Source of the DNA: Winogradskyella psychrotolerans
Lineage (GTDB): Bacteria; Bacteroidota; Bacteroidia; Flavobacteriales; Flavobacteriaceae
Assembly: GCF_018860545.1 (NCBI RefSeq)
Contig: NZ_JAHKPN010000012.1
Location: 1 to 64,000, forward strand
Direction: 5' to 3'
Length of the DNA stretch: 64,000 bases
Shown: piece by piece, positions 9,606-16,840 of the stretch
How the letters are laid out: each line of letters begins with the position of its first letter
Position numbering within the stretch: the first letter of the stretch is position 1
Position numbers and translations under genes: made by a program
The notes under the pieces: model-generated
The model's input: the letters and a program-made list of their open reading frames with translations, nothing else
Told to the model about the DNA's origin: nothing
Databases searched by the model: none

Positions 9606-9635
9606 TCAGTTAATTCTAATCCTATTTCCGTTAAC
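9606..9635 (+). promoter_or_regulatory. LytTR-type direct-repeat binding site
   Basis: Two 9-mers, TCAGTTAAT (9606-9614) and TCCGTTAAC (9627-9635), lie 12 bp apart in direct orientation. Known LytTR regulators bind pairs of ([TA][AC][CA]GTTN[AG][TG]) separated by 12-13 bp; the first copy fits fully and the second misses only the last base. The wider repeat is TCCTATTTCmGTTAA. The site lies about 60 bp upstream of the 49-aa ORF at 9695. Confidence 0.5.
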
Positions 9636-9694
9636 CGCTCTAAGACCTAAATATTAATTTTAAAGAAATAGTATTAATTTAAATTTGAATCATT

Positions 9695-9844
9695 ATGATT
9701 ATCACAAAAGTATTAGGATTAACAAGCGCTATAACTTCAAGCAAAAAAGCCAAAATAGCTATTTTAGGTTTGGAAATGGCTGTATTGGGTTATGCACTTT
9801 ACCAACAACATAAGGAAAAGAAAAATAAGCGCCTTAAATCATAG
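9695..9844 (+). CDS. Small single-pass membrane protein, 49 aa
   Basis: Short ORF between the ABC-F and tsaC genes. ATG at 9695, TAG at 9842-9844. The product has a Ser/Lys-rich N-terminal part, a hydrophobic stretch (KIAILGLEMAVLGYALY) and a basic tail (QQHKEKKNKRLKS). The positive-after-hydrophobic layout suggests a small inner-membrane protein. A TAAATTTG box at 9680-9687 ends only 7 nt before the ATG, so the message might be leaderless; a LytTR-type site lies upstream. No family recognised. Confidence 0.55.
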   Translation: MIITKVLGLTSAITSSKKAKIAILGLEMAVLGYALYQQHKEKKNKRLKS

Positions 9845-9862
9845 TGGTATGAGATTTTGAAG

Positions 9863-9870
9863 TAATTTTG
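9863..9870 (+). promoter_or_regulatory. Possible -7 box upstream of tsaC
   Basis: TAATTTTG matches the TAnnTTTG consensus and ends 19 nt before the tsaC ATG. No convincing -33 element at 19 nt spacing, so this is a weak call. Confidence 0.35.
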
Positions 9871-9889
9871 TATCCGTATATAAAAGATA

Positions 9890-10861
9890 ATGAGTATTAT
9901 TTCAAAAGATATATCAAAAGCTGTTGCGCTTTTAACGGCTGAAGACATTGTTGCGATACCAACAGAAACAGTCTATGGTTTAGCAGGAAACATTTATAGC
10001 GAGAAAGCGATAAGAGCTATTTTTGAAACCAAAAAGCGTCCATTTTTTAACCCGCTCATTGTTCACATCCCTTCAATAGACGAGCTTTCTAATATAGTTG
10101 AACACATTCCAGCAAAAGCGCAATTATTAGCCGAAGCCTTTTGGCCAGGACCAATCACTTTAGTCTTAAAGAAGAAAAGCATAATTCCTGATCTAATTAC
10201 AGGAAGAAAAGATACCGTTGCCGTACGTGTTCCCAATCACCCCACAACCTTAGAATTATTAAATCGCTTAGATTTTCCATTAGCAGCACCAAGTGCCAAT
10301 CCTTTTAGTAGTATTAGCCCAACTTCTGCGCAACATGTAGAAACGTATTTTAAAGATGCTATTAAAATGGTTTTAGATGGTGGAGCGTGTACAAGTGGTA
10401 TTGAATCTACTATTATTGGTTTCGAAAATGACGAACCTATTATATATAGACTCGGTTCAAAATCACTAGAAGATATTGAAGCCATAGTTGGAACGATTGA
10501 AATTAAAAATTCGGTTAAAAGTCAAACGGAATCTATTCCGGATGCACCAGGCATGTTAGAACGTCACTACGCACCAAAAACAAAAACCGTCTTAACAGAT
10601 AATATTTTAGAAGCAGTAAATCTTCATAAAAACAAACGTATTGGACTATTAACGTTTCAGTCTGAAATTGACCATCCTAATATTGAGGTTCAAATAGCAC
10701 TATCAACAACTGGTGATTTAGTTGAATCGGCTTCAAATTTATATGATGTGCTTCATCAGTTAGATAAGATGCATCTTGATATTATTATTGCTGAAGAATT
10801 CCCAGATTACAGCTTAGGAAAATCTATAAACGACCGCCTCACTAGAGCCACAAAACACTAA
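9890..10861 (+). CDS. tsaC: L-threonylcarbamoyladenylate synthase (Sua5/YrdC family)
   Basis: 323 aa. It makes threonylcarbamoyl-AMP from threonine, bicarbonate and ATP, the first step of the t6A37 modification of ANN-decoding tRNAs. The N-terminal YrdC domain (about 10-195) shows VAIPTETVYGLAGN, the KRP-type segment TKKRPFFNPLIVHI, the PSANPFSSISPT loop and SGIESTIIGF. The C-terminal part (about 215-323, PDAPGMLERHYAPKT onward) is the Sua5 domain, so this is the long Sua5 form rather than the short TsaC form. It stands alone between the 49-aa ORF and the rplM leader. Confidence 0.93.
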   Translation: MSIISKDISKAVALLTAEDIVAIPTETVYGLAGNIYSEKAIRAIFETKKRPFFNPLIVHIPSIDELSNIVEHIPAKAQLLAEAFWPGPITLVLKKKSIIPDLITGRKDTVAVRVPNHPTTLELLNRLDFPLAAPSANPFSSISPTSAQHVETYFKDAIKMVLDGGACTSGIESTIIGFENDEPIIYRLGSKSLEDIEAIVGTIEIKNSVKSQTESIPDAPGMLERHYAPKTKTVLTDNILEAVNLHKNKRIGLLTFQSEIDHPNIEVQIALSTTGDLVESASNLYDVLHQLDKMHLDIIIAEEFPDYSLGKSINDRLTRATKH

Positions 10862-10919
10862 ACTAAAAAGCCATTTTTTAAACATGCTGATTTTCAGCAG
10901 AAAAATATTTCCATCAAGG

Positions 10920-10950
10920 TTTGGTAAATCAATAGTTTATCGTAAATTTG
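10920..10950 (+). promoter_or_regulatory. Promoter of the rplM-rpsI operon
   Basis: TTTG (10920-10923), 19-nt spacer, TAAATTTG (10943-10950): an exact match to the Bacteroidota primary sigma consensus TTTG-N19-TAnnTTTG. The leader to the GTG start at 11021 would be about 60 nt and contains a strong hairpin. Confidence 0.85.
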
Positions 10951-10982
10951 CAAACTCTTTTTTGAAGAGGAATGTTTAATCT

Positions 10983-11004
10983 ATTGTGTCATTTAAGGCA
11001 CAAT
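10983..11004 (+). promoter_or_regulatory. Leader hairpin upstream of rplM (candidate ribosomal-protein leader)
   Basis: ATTGTGTC (10983-10990), loop ATTTAA, GGCACAAT (10997-11004): 8-bp stem with one G-U pair, 17 nt before the GTG start of rplM and inside the leader predicted by the promoter at 10920-10950. No T-run follows, so it is not a terminator. Autogenous control by L13 is possible but inferred. Confidence 0.5.
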
Positions 11005-11020
11005 TATAAATCAAATTAGT

Positions 11021-11476
11021 GTGGATACATTAAGCTACAAAACAGTTTCAGCAAACAAAGCTACCGTTAATAAGGAGTGGGTTTTAGTTGACGCTGAAGG
11101 ACAAACTTTAGGTCGCTTAGCTTCAAGAGTAGCAATACTTTTAAGAGGTAAGCACAAACCTAATTTCACGCCACACGTTGATTGCGGTGATAACGTTGTT
11201 GTTATCAATGCAGAGAAAATCAACTTAACTGGAAACAAATGGACGGAAAAAAGTTACATCCGTCACACAGGTTATCCAGGTGGACAAAAAAGTCTGACGG
11301 CTACTGAATTGTTTGAGAAAGACCCAAGCAGATTAGTAGAAAAGTCAGTGAAAGGAATGTTGCCTAAAAACAAATTAGGAGCAACCCTTTTTAGAAATTT
11401 AACTGTTGTTACTGGTACAGAGCACGCTCATGCAGCGCAAAAACCAAAGACAATGAAATTAAACGAAATTAACTAA
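11021..11476 (+). CDS. rplM: 50S ribosomal protein L13 (uL13)
   Basis: 151 aa, typical length. Shows the L13 core [48 protein letters not shown] and [11 protein letters not shown]. Start is GTG at 11021; no upstream in-frame ATG exists before the hairpin leader. Large-subunit assembly protein. Stop overlaps the rpsI start by 1 nt (TAATG), so the two are translationally coupled as in most bacteria. Confidence 0.97.
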   Translation: MDTLSYKTVSANKATVNKEWVLVDAEGQTLGRLASRVAILLRGKHKPNFTPHVDCGDNVVVINAEKINLTGNKWTEKSYIRHTGYPGGQKSLTATELFEKDPSRLVEKSVKGMLPKNKLGATLFRNLTVVTGTEHAHAAQKPKTMKLNEIN

Positions 11477-11862
11477 TGGAAGTAATTCACAAAATTGGCC
11501 GTAGAAAGACGGCTGTTGCTCGTGTGTACGTTGCCGAAGGTAATGGCAAAATCACAGTGAACAAAAAAGACATGGCGGATTATTTTAGTACTGCAACATT
11601 GCAATACAAAGTAAACCAACCTTTAGCCTTGACTAACAATGATGGCAACTTTGATATTACTGTTAACGTATATGGAGGTGGTATCACCGGCCAGGCAGAA
11701 GCAATACGTTTAGGATTAAGTCGTGCAATGTGCGAACTAGATCCTGAAAACAGACTAGTATTAAAGCCAGAAGGTCTATTAACGAGAGACCCAAGAATGG
11801 TAGAGCGTAAGAAATTCGGACAGAAGAAAGCGCGTAAGAAATTCCAATTCTCGAAACGTTAA
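11476..11862 (+). CDS. rpsI: 30S ribosomal protein S9 (uS9)
   Basis: 128 aa, full length. Opens EVIHKIGRRKTAVARVYV; contains GGGITGQAEAIRLGLSRA; ends in the invariant basic tail KKARKKFQFSKR that reaches the ribosomal P site. Coupled to rplM by a 1-nt overlap. A strong hairpin with a UUCG-type loop follows 24 bp after the stop. Confidence 0.97.
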   Translation: MEVIHKIGRRKTAVARVYVAEGNGKITVNKKDMADYFSTATLQYKVNQPLALTNNDGNFDITVNVYGGGITGQAEAIRLGLSRAMCELDPENRLVLKPEGLLTRDPRMVERKKFGQKKARKKFQFSKR

Positions 11863-11880
11863 TATCCAACAATTATTTTT

Positions 11881-11924
11881 TATTCAGAATCTGCTTCGGC
11901 AGATTCTGGATTATTATTTTTTAT
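11881..11924 (+). terminator. Hairpin after rpsI, probable terminator
   Basis: AGAATCTGC (11886-11894), loop TTCG, GCAGATTCT (11899-11907): perfect 9-bp stem extended by a C-G, a wobble and two A-T pairs, with the stable UUCG tetraloop. A T-rich tract (TTATTATTTTTTATT) follows, so partial or full termination is likely between rpsI and rpsB. Confidence 0.65.
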
Positions 11925-11934
11925 TGAAAAAAGG

Positions 11935-11997
11935 TCCTGAAACGAGTTCAGGATTACAGTTTAGCATCTAAATGAAGCCAACGGCAAAAGCCAACTG
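11935..11997 (+). promoter_or_regulatory. Structured leader upstream of rpsB (two hairpins)
   Basis: Hairpin 1: TCCTGAA (11935-11941), loop ACGAG, TTCAGGA (11947-11953). Element 2: CAGTT (11957-11961) can pair with AACTG (11993-11997), enclosing GGC-AAAA-GCC (11983-11992). No T-run follows either, and rpsB starts 39 nt further on. An S2-responsive leader is an attractive but unproved reading. Confidence 0.4.
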
Positions 11998-12035
11998 GAA
12001 CATTGCTAATTTAACAGAACGTAAACTATTACAAA

Positions 12036-12824
12036 ATGGAAAAAGTAGAAGTAAAAGAATTACTTGAAGCAGGTGTACACTTCGGTCACCTAACACGTAA
12101 GTGGAACCCAAACATGGCTCCATACATCTATATGGAACGTAACGGTATCCATATTATCAACCTTTACAAAACAGCAGCAAAAATTGAAGAAACTTCTGAA
12201 GCTTTAGCTAAAATAGCAGCGTCAGGAAAGAAAATCTTATTCGTTGCTACAAAAAAACAAGCTAAAGACATCGTTGCTGAAAAAGCAGGAGCAGTAAACC
12301 AACCATACATTACTGAGCGTTGGCCTGGTGGAATGTTAACTAACTTTGTAACTATCAGAAAAGCCGTGAAGAAAATGGCTTCTATTGATAGAATGAAAAA
12401 AGATGGTACATTCAACTCTTTATCTAAAAAAGAGCGTTTACAAGTAGACCGTTTACGTGCAAAATTAGAAAAGAACTTAGGTTCTATTTCTGATATGACA
12501 CGTTTACCAGGTGCTATATTTGTTGTAGATATTATGCGTGAGCATATCGCCATCAAAGAAGCTCAAAAATTGAACATTCCAATTTTTGCAATGGTAGATA
12601 CGAACTCTGATCCACGTGAAGTTGATTATTTAATCCCTTCAAACGATGATGCTTCTAAATCTATTGACAAAATCTTATCTATCGTAACTTCTGCAATAGC
12701 AGACGGTTTAAACGAAAGAAAAGCTGAACGTTCAGAAAAAGAAGCTAAAGCTCAAAAAGGAGAAGCTAAAGCTAAGCCTGCTAAGAAAGCAGAAAAAGCA
12801 ACCGTATCTGAAGAAGAAGAATAA
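12036..12824 (+). CDS. rpsB: 30S ribosomal protein S2 (uS2)
   Basis: 262 aa. Family signatures: LLEAGVHFGHLTRKWNPNM near the start, RWPGGMLTNF, PGAIFVVDIMREHIAIKEA and PIFAMVDTNSDP. The last 35 residues are a Lys/Ala/Glu-rich extension, common in Bacteroidota. Small-subunit protein binding late near S1. Followed by tsf after 84 bp that can fold into a long stem, the classical rpsB-tsf arrangement. Confidence 0.97.
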   Translation: MEKVEVKELLEAGVHFGHLTRKWNPNMAPYIYMERNGIHIINLYKTAAKIEETSEALAKIAASGKKILFVATKKQAKDIVAEKAGAVNQPYITERWPGGMLTNFVTIRKAVKKMASIDRMKKDGTFNSLSKKERLQVDRLRAKLEKNLGSISDMTRLPGAIFVVDIMREHIAIKEAQKLNIPIFAMVDTNSDPREVDYLIPSNDDASKSIDKILSIVTSAIADGLNERKAERSEKEAKAQKGEAKAKPAKKAEKATVSEEEE

Positions 12825-12844
12825 ATAACATTTAGAAAATATTC

Positions 12845-12897
12845 AAAAGTCGTTTAGTTCTTTTCTTTGTAGAAAATTAATTATTCGACTTTTTTAA
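12845..12897 (+). promoter_or_regulatory. Stem-loop in the rpsB-tsf gap (possible attenuator)
   Basis: AAAAGTCG (12845-12852) pairs with CGACTTTT (12886-12893), enclosing a second hairpin TTTTCT-TTGT-AGAAAA (12861-12876). A short T-run follows. This resembles a leaky terminator between rpsB and tsf, which would set the S2 to EF-Ts ratio; the function is inferred. Confidence 0.45.
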
Positions 12898-12908
12898 ATT
12901 AAAAAAAT

Positions 12909-13883
12909 ATGGAAAATACTGTAAAAATTACAGCAGCAGAAGTAAACAAGCTAAGACAAGCAACTGGTGCTGGGATGATGGATTGTAAAAAAGCTTTAGT
13001 TGAAGCTGGTGGTGATTTTGATAAAGCCATTGAAGTTTTACGTAAAAAAGGTCAAAAAGTAGCAGAAAAAAGAGCAGACAGAGATTCTTCTGAAGGTGCT
13101 GCTATCGCAAAGATTAATGCTGATAATACATTTGGTGTTGCTATCGTATTAGGTTGTGAAACTGATTTTGTTGGTAAAAACGAAAACTTTGTAGCTTTAG
13201 CTAATGATTTAGCTGACATTGCATTAAACCATGATACAAAAGAAGCATTTTTAGCTGCTGATTTTGGTGGTATGACGGTTGCAGAAAAATTAGTTGAGCA
13301 GACTGGAGTTATTGGTGAGAAATTAGACATCACTGCTTTCGAAAAGTTAGAAGCTCCTTATGTTGGACAATATGTACACATTAATAAAATTGCAGCTTTA
13401 GTAGGTTTATCTGCTAAAGTTGATAACGTTGAAACTTTAGTTAAAGACGTAGCAATGCAAGTAGCTTCTATGGGAGCAACATCATTATCTTACAAAGATT
13501 TTGATCCTGCATTTGTTGCTTCAGAAACTGAAGCGCGTATCGCTGTAATTGAAAAAGATAATATTGAATTAGGACGTTTAGGTAAAACGTTAAAGAATGT
13601 TCCTAGTTATATCTCTATGGCACAATTAACTCCTGAAGTTATTGCTGAAGCTGAAGAAGCTGCAAAAGCAGAATTAAAAACTGAAGGTAAGCCAGAACAA
13701 ATCTGGGATAGAATTTTACCAGGTAAAATGGAGCGTTTTATATCTGATAACACAACTTTAGATCAAGAACAATGTTTATTAGATCAGAAGTTTATTAAAG
13801 ATGAAAAACAAACTGTTGCTGCTTACGTTGCAACTTATGGTGACGTTGCAGTTACTGGTTTCAAACGTGCAACTGTTGGATAA
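12909..13883 (+). CDS. tsf: Translation elongation factor Ts
   Basis: 324 aa. Opens with the UBA-like domain and the EF-Ts signature LRQATGAGMMDCKKAL, then VAIVLGCETDFVGKNENF. Guanine-nucleotide exchange factor for EF-Tu. Two-lobed core; the extra length compared with proteobacterial forms is spread over the C-terminal half (DRILPGKMERFISDN, LLDQKFIKDEKQTV). A perfect terminator follows 27 bp after the stop. Confidence 0.97.
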   Translation: MENTVKITAAEVNKLRQATGAGMMDCKKALVEAGGDFDKAIEVLRKKGQKVAEKRADRDSSEGAAIAKINADNTFGVAIVLGCETDFVGKNENFVALANDLADIALNHDTKEAFLAADFGGMTVAEKLVEQTGVIGEKLDITAFEKLEAPYVGQYVHINKIAALVGLSAKVDNVETLVKDVAMQVASMGATSLSYKDFDPAFVASETEARIAVIEKDNIELGRLGKTLKNVPSYISMAQLTPEVIAEAEEAAKAELKTEGKPEQIWDRILPGKMERFISDNTTLDQEQCLLDQKFIKDEKQTVAAYVATYGDVAVTGFKRATVG

Positions 13884-13910
13884 TATATAGGATCCAATAT
13901 ATAAAGTGTT

Positions 13911-13945
13911 AAAAATGCTTCTCAATACTGAGAAGCATTTTTTTT
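13911..13945 (+). terminator. Rho-independent terminator of the rpsB-tsf unit
   Basis: Stem AATGCTTCTCA / TGAGAAGCATT with loop ATAC, closed by A-tract and T-tract (A run before 13916, eight T after 13937). Stem arms 13911-13924 and 13929-13942. Confidence 0.92.
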
Positions 13946-13958
13946 GCATTTTTTTCAC

Positions 13959-13989
13959 TTTTACAGAAGCTAATAATTACGTAGCTTTG
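13959..13989 (+). promoter_or_regulatory. Promoter of pyrH-frr
   Basis: TTTT (13959-13962), 19-nt spacer, TAGCTTTG (13982-13989) followed by C. Near-consensus Bacteroidota promoter just behind the tsf terminator, 20 nt before the pyrH ATG. Confidence 0.7.
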
Positions 13990-14009
13990 CTCAACTTTTA
14001 AATCATATA

Positions 14010-14717
14010 ATGAAATATAAAAGAATACTACTAAAATTATCTGGTGAAGCCTTAATGGGCAACCGTCAGTACGGTATCGATCCGGAACGCTTATCAGAGT
14101 ACGCCAAAGACATTAAAGAAATAACCGAATTAGGCGTTGAGGTTGCAATCGTAATTGGAGGAGGAAACATTTTTAGAGGTGTTGCCGGAGCTATGAACGG
14201 TATGGACCGCGTTCAAGGAGATCATATGGGCATGTTAGCAACAGTTATCAATGGTTTAGCATTACAAAATGCACTTGAAGATACTGGGATTAAAACACGT
14301 TTACAAACCGCTATTAAAATAAATGAAGTTGCAGAACCGTTTATTAGACGAAAAGCAATGAGCCATTTAAATAAAGGTCGTGTTGTTATTTTTGGTGGAG
14401 GGACAGGAAATCCATATTTTACAACAGATTCTGCAGCCGTATTACGCGCTATAGAAATAGAAGCAGATGTCATCTTAAAAGGAACTCGTGTCGATGGTAT
14501 TTATTCTGCTGATCCAGAAAAAGACAGTACTGCTGTTAAGTTTGATCAGATTTCTTTTAAAGATGTTCTACTTAAAGGGTTGAAGGTTATGGATACAACT
14601 GCCTTTACTCTGAGTCAAGAAAATGAATTGCCTATTATTGTTTTTGATATGAATAAAAAAGGAAACTTACTAAAAGTAGTTTCTGGGGAAAATATAGGAA
14701 CTGAAGTCAATGTTTAA
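14010..14717 (+). CDS. pyrH: UMP kinase
   Basis: 235 aa, typical bacterial amino-acid-kinase-fold UMP kinase: [15 protein letters not shown] at the start, [29 protein letters not shown], the nucleotide loop [14 protein letters not shown] and [13 protein letters not shown]. It converts UMP to UDP in pyrimidine synthesis. Placement between tsf and frr is the conserved bacterial order. Own promoter at 13959-13989. Confidence 0.97.
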   Translation: MKYKRILLKLSGEALMGNRQYGIDPERLSEYAKDIKEITELGVEVAIVIGGGNIFRGVAGAMNGMDRVQGDHMGMLATVINGLALQNALEDTGIKTRLQTAIKINEVAEPFIRRKAMSHLNKGRVVIFGGGTGNPYFTTDSAAVLRAIEIEADVILKGTRVDGIYSADPEKDSTAVKFDQISFKDVLLKGLKVMDTTAFTLSQENELPIIVFDMNKKGNLLKVVSGENIGTEVNV

Positions 14718-14763
14718 TTTTTTGGCTCAAACTTTGATAACTCTCAATTAAAACGTTAACACA

Positions 14764-15318
14764 ATGGACGAAGACATTAAATTTATAATCGATACTACAA
14801 AAGAAGCCATGGATGCTGCATTAAAGCATTTAGCTAAACAATTTACAAACATTAGAGCAGGTAAAGCTAGTCCTGCAATGTTGGGTAGTGTAATGGTCGA
14901 TTATTATGGTTCACAAACCCCTTTGAGTCAAGTAGCAAATGTAAATACACCAGACGGTAGAACGATAACAGTTCAGCCGTGGGAAAAAAACATGCTTCAA
15001 GAAATTGAACGTGGAATTATGATTGCTAATCTTGGATTTAATCCAATGAATAATGGAGATACTATTATTATAAATGTACCACCATTAACAGAAGAGCGAC
15101 GTCGTAATTTAGCAAAACAAGCTAAAGCGGAAGCTGAGGATGCTAAAATCGGAATTAGAAATGCTCGTAAGGATGCTAATCACGAGATTAAAGATTCAGA
15201 TGTATCTGAAGATTTACAAAAAAATGCTGAGCTCGATATTCAAAAATTAACTGATACCTACGTTAAGAAAATCGATGAGACTCTAGACATTAAAGAAAAA
15301 GAGATAATGACCGTGTAA
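14764..15318 (+). CDS. frr: Ribosome recycling factor
   Basis: 184 aa, full length. Signatures: LAKQFTNIRAGKASPAML, YYGSQTPLSQVANV, PPLTEERRRNLAKQAK, EAEDAKIGIRNARKDAN. With EF-G it splits post-termination ribosomes. 46 bp after pyrH in one unit that ends in a strong terminator. Confidence 0.97.
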   Translation: MDEDIKFIIDTTKEAMDAALKHLAKQFTNIRAGKASPAMLGSVMVDYYGSQTPLSQVANVNTPDGRTITVQPWEKNMLQEIERGIMIANLGFNPMNNGDTIIINVPPLTEERRRNLAKQAKAEAEDAKIGIRNARKDANHEIKDSDVSEDLQKNAELDIQKLTDTYVKKIDETLDIKEKEIMTV

Positions 15319-15339
15319 TTCCAACACGATCAAGTTATA

Positions 15340-15368
15340 ACATCCCAACACGTTGGGATGTTTTTTTT
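15340..15368 (+). terminator. Rho-independent terminator of pyrH-frr
   Basis: ACATCCCAA (15340-15348), loop CACG, TTGGGATGT (15353-15361), then eight T. Perfect 9-bp GC-rich stem. Confidence 0.92.
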
Positions 15369-15392
15369 AATATTACAATTTAAACATCTTCA

Positions 15393-16673
15393 ATGCGAAA
15401 GCACCTGTTTGCCGTTTTACTTCTAACGCTTGCATCTTATAGCTATGCACAGCAAGAACTTGTAAGTAAAAAGGATTCTACTAAAACAGCGCAAGATTCT
15501 ATAAAAAAGACAGAATTCTTAAAACATATTGGTAACGGCTTTCTACCATTTAATTATTTTAATATCGATTTAAAATACCTTTTTAAATTCAACCAATACG
15601 AAGGTGTACGAAGTGGATTAGGAGGCATTACAAATAATCGATTTTCTGAACGTTACCGCATTGATGGTTATTTAGTCTATGGTTTTAAAGATAAAGCACT
15701 TAAATATAAAATTGGTGGAGGCATTAGAATTAATGAAGCTTCGGACACCTGGATCAATCTTGCTTACATTGATGATTTACAAGAAACAGGAAGTTCAAAA
15801 TTTTTAACCGATAAGCGTTTCTTTACCTTTTTTGAACCACGTTTACTCAATATTGACTTGTTTCATAGGCACATTACCAAATCAATTTCATTACAGCATA
15901 AATTCTCGAATCACTTACTTTCAGAAACGCAATTAGCGACTTCAAAAATAGATCCGACTTACTATTACAATTTTTTAATTCATGATAAAACCTACTCTAG
16001 TTATGATTTAAGTACCACTAAAGTGAGTTTACAATGGAGTCCATTTAGTGAGTTCACCAACATAAATGATAAATTAGAAGAAACTAAAAATGGGTTTCCA
16101 AAATTCACGTTCCAGTACACACAAGCTTTTAAATCTATTTTAGGTAGTAATTTTAGCTTTTCAAAACTGGATTTTAGAACCATTCAACAGTTTCAACATA
16201 AAAATGAGGCCATTACCAAACTTACATTGGTTGCAGGAATTGCAGGAGGGGATATTCCAATTACACATTTATATCACGCCTATCCTAATAATATTACCAA
16301 GGAGACCATATTGCAACGTTTTTCTGTAGCAGGTTTAAATAGTTTCGAAACTATGTATTTTAATGAATTTTTTAGTGACAGATTTTCTACATTACAATTA
16401 AAACACACATTAAAACCATTTCAAATTTCAGATCGCTTTAAACCACAGTTGGTGTTAATATCGCGTTATGCCCTTGGAGACATGAATCATACTAGTAGAC
16501 ACCAAGGCATTCAGTTTGGCACACTTAACAAACTATACTCAGAATCTGGTTTTGAAATTAATAGATTACTCTTTGGGTTTGGACTGAGCTTTGCCTACCG
16601 ATATGGTGGTTATCACTTACCGCAATTAGAGGATAACATAGCCTTTAAGTTTACCTTTAATATTTCGCTCTAA
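15393..16673 (+). CDS. Outer-membrane beta-barrel protein, DUF5686 C-terminal type
   Basis: 426 aa. Signal peptide to about residue 19 (YSYA, then QQE). The rest is amphipathic strands with aromatic girdles ending in KFTFNISL, an outer-membrane C-terminus. The segment LNSFETMYFNEFFSDRFSTLQLKHTL matches the hallmark of DUF5686 barrels. Usual DUF5686 proteins are about 800 aa with a carboxypeptidase-regulatory-like N-terminal domain; this one is barrel-only, either a short paralogue or an old truncation. It starts just after the frr terminator with no clear promoter. Function unknown. Confidence 0.75.
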   Translation: MRKHLFAVLLLTLASYSYAQQELVSKKDSTKTAQDSIKKTEFLKHIGNGFLPFNYFNIDLKYLFKFNQYEGVRSGLGGITNNRFSERYRIDGYLVYGFKDKALKYKIGGGIRINEASDTWINLAYIDDLQETGSSKFLTDKRFFTFFEPRLLNIDLFHRHITKSISLQHKFSNHLLSETQLATSKIDPTYYYNFLIHDKTYSSYDLSTTKVSLQWSPFSEFTNINDKLEETKNGFPKFTFQYTQAFKSILGSNFSFSKLDFRTIQQFQHKNEAITKLTLVAGIAGGDIPITHLYHAYPNNITKETILQRFSVAGLNSFETMYFNEFFSDRFSTLQLKHTLKPFQISDRFKPQLVLISRYALGDMNHTSRHQGIQFGTLNKLYSESGFEINRLLFGFGLSFAYRYGGYHLPQLEDNIAFKFTFNISL

Positions 16674-16734
16674 TGCAAATTATATTACTGTTAATTAACC
16701 TACAAATCCTTAGGTTTTTTCTACCTTTACCGCT

Positions 16735-16742
16735 TATTTTTG
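16735..16742 (+). promoter_or_regulatory. Possible -7 box upstream of the MMPL exporter gene
   Basis: TATTTTTG fits TAnnTTTG but lacks a -33 TTTG at 19 nt; the leader would be about 90 nt. Weak call. Confidence 0.3.
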
Positions 16743-16840
16743 TCAGCCATCGATATCATTACTATTAATGCGATTATTTCAAAAATTAAAACCGTTTCAA
16801 TTAATACCTTATGATTTCACTCTGAGGAAGTTACTAAAAC

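Noticed and set aside
12164..12556. 130-aa open frame on the minus strand in rpsB
   Set aside because: Antisense to a highly conserved ribosomal protein; composition is a shadow of its codons.
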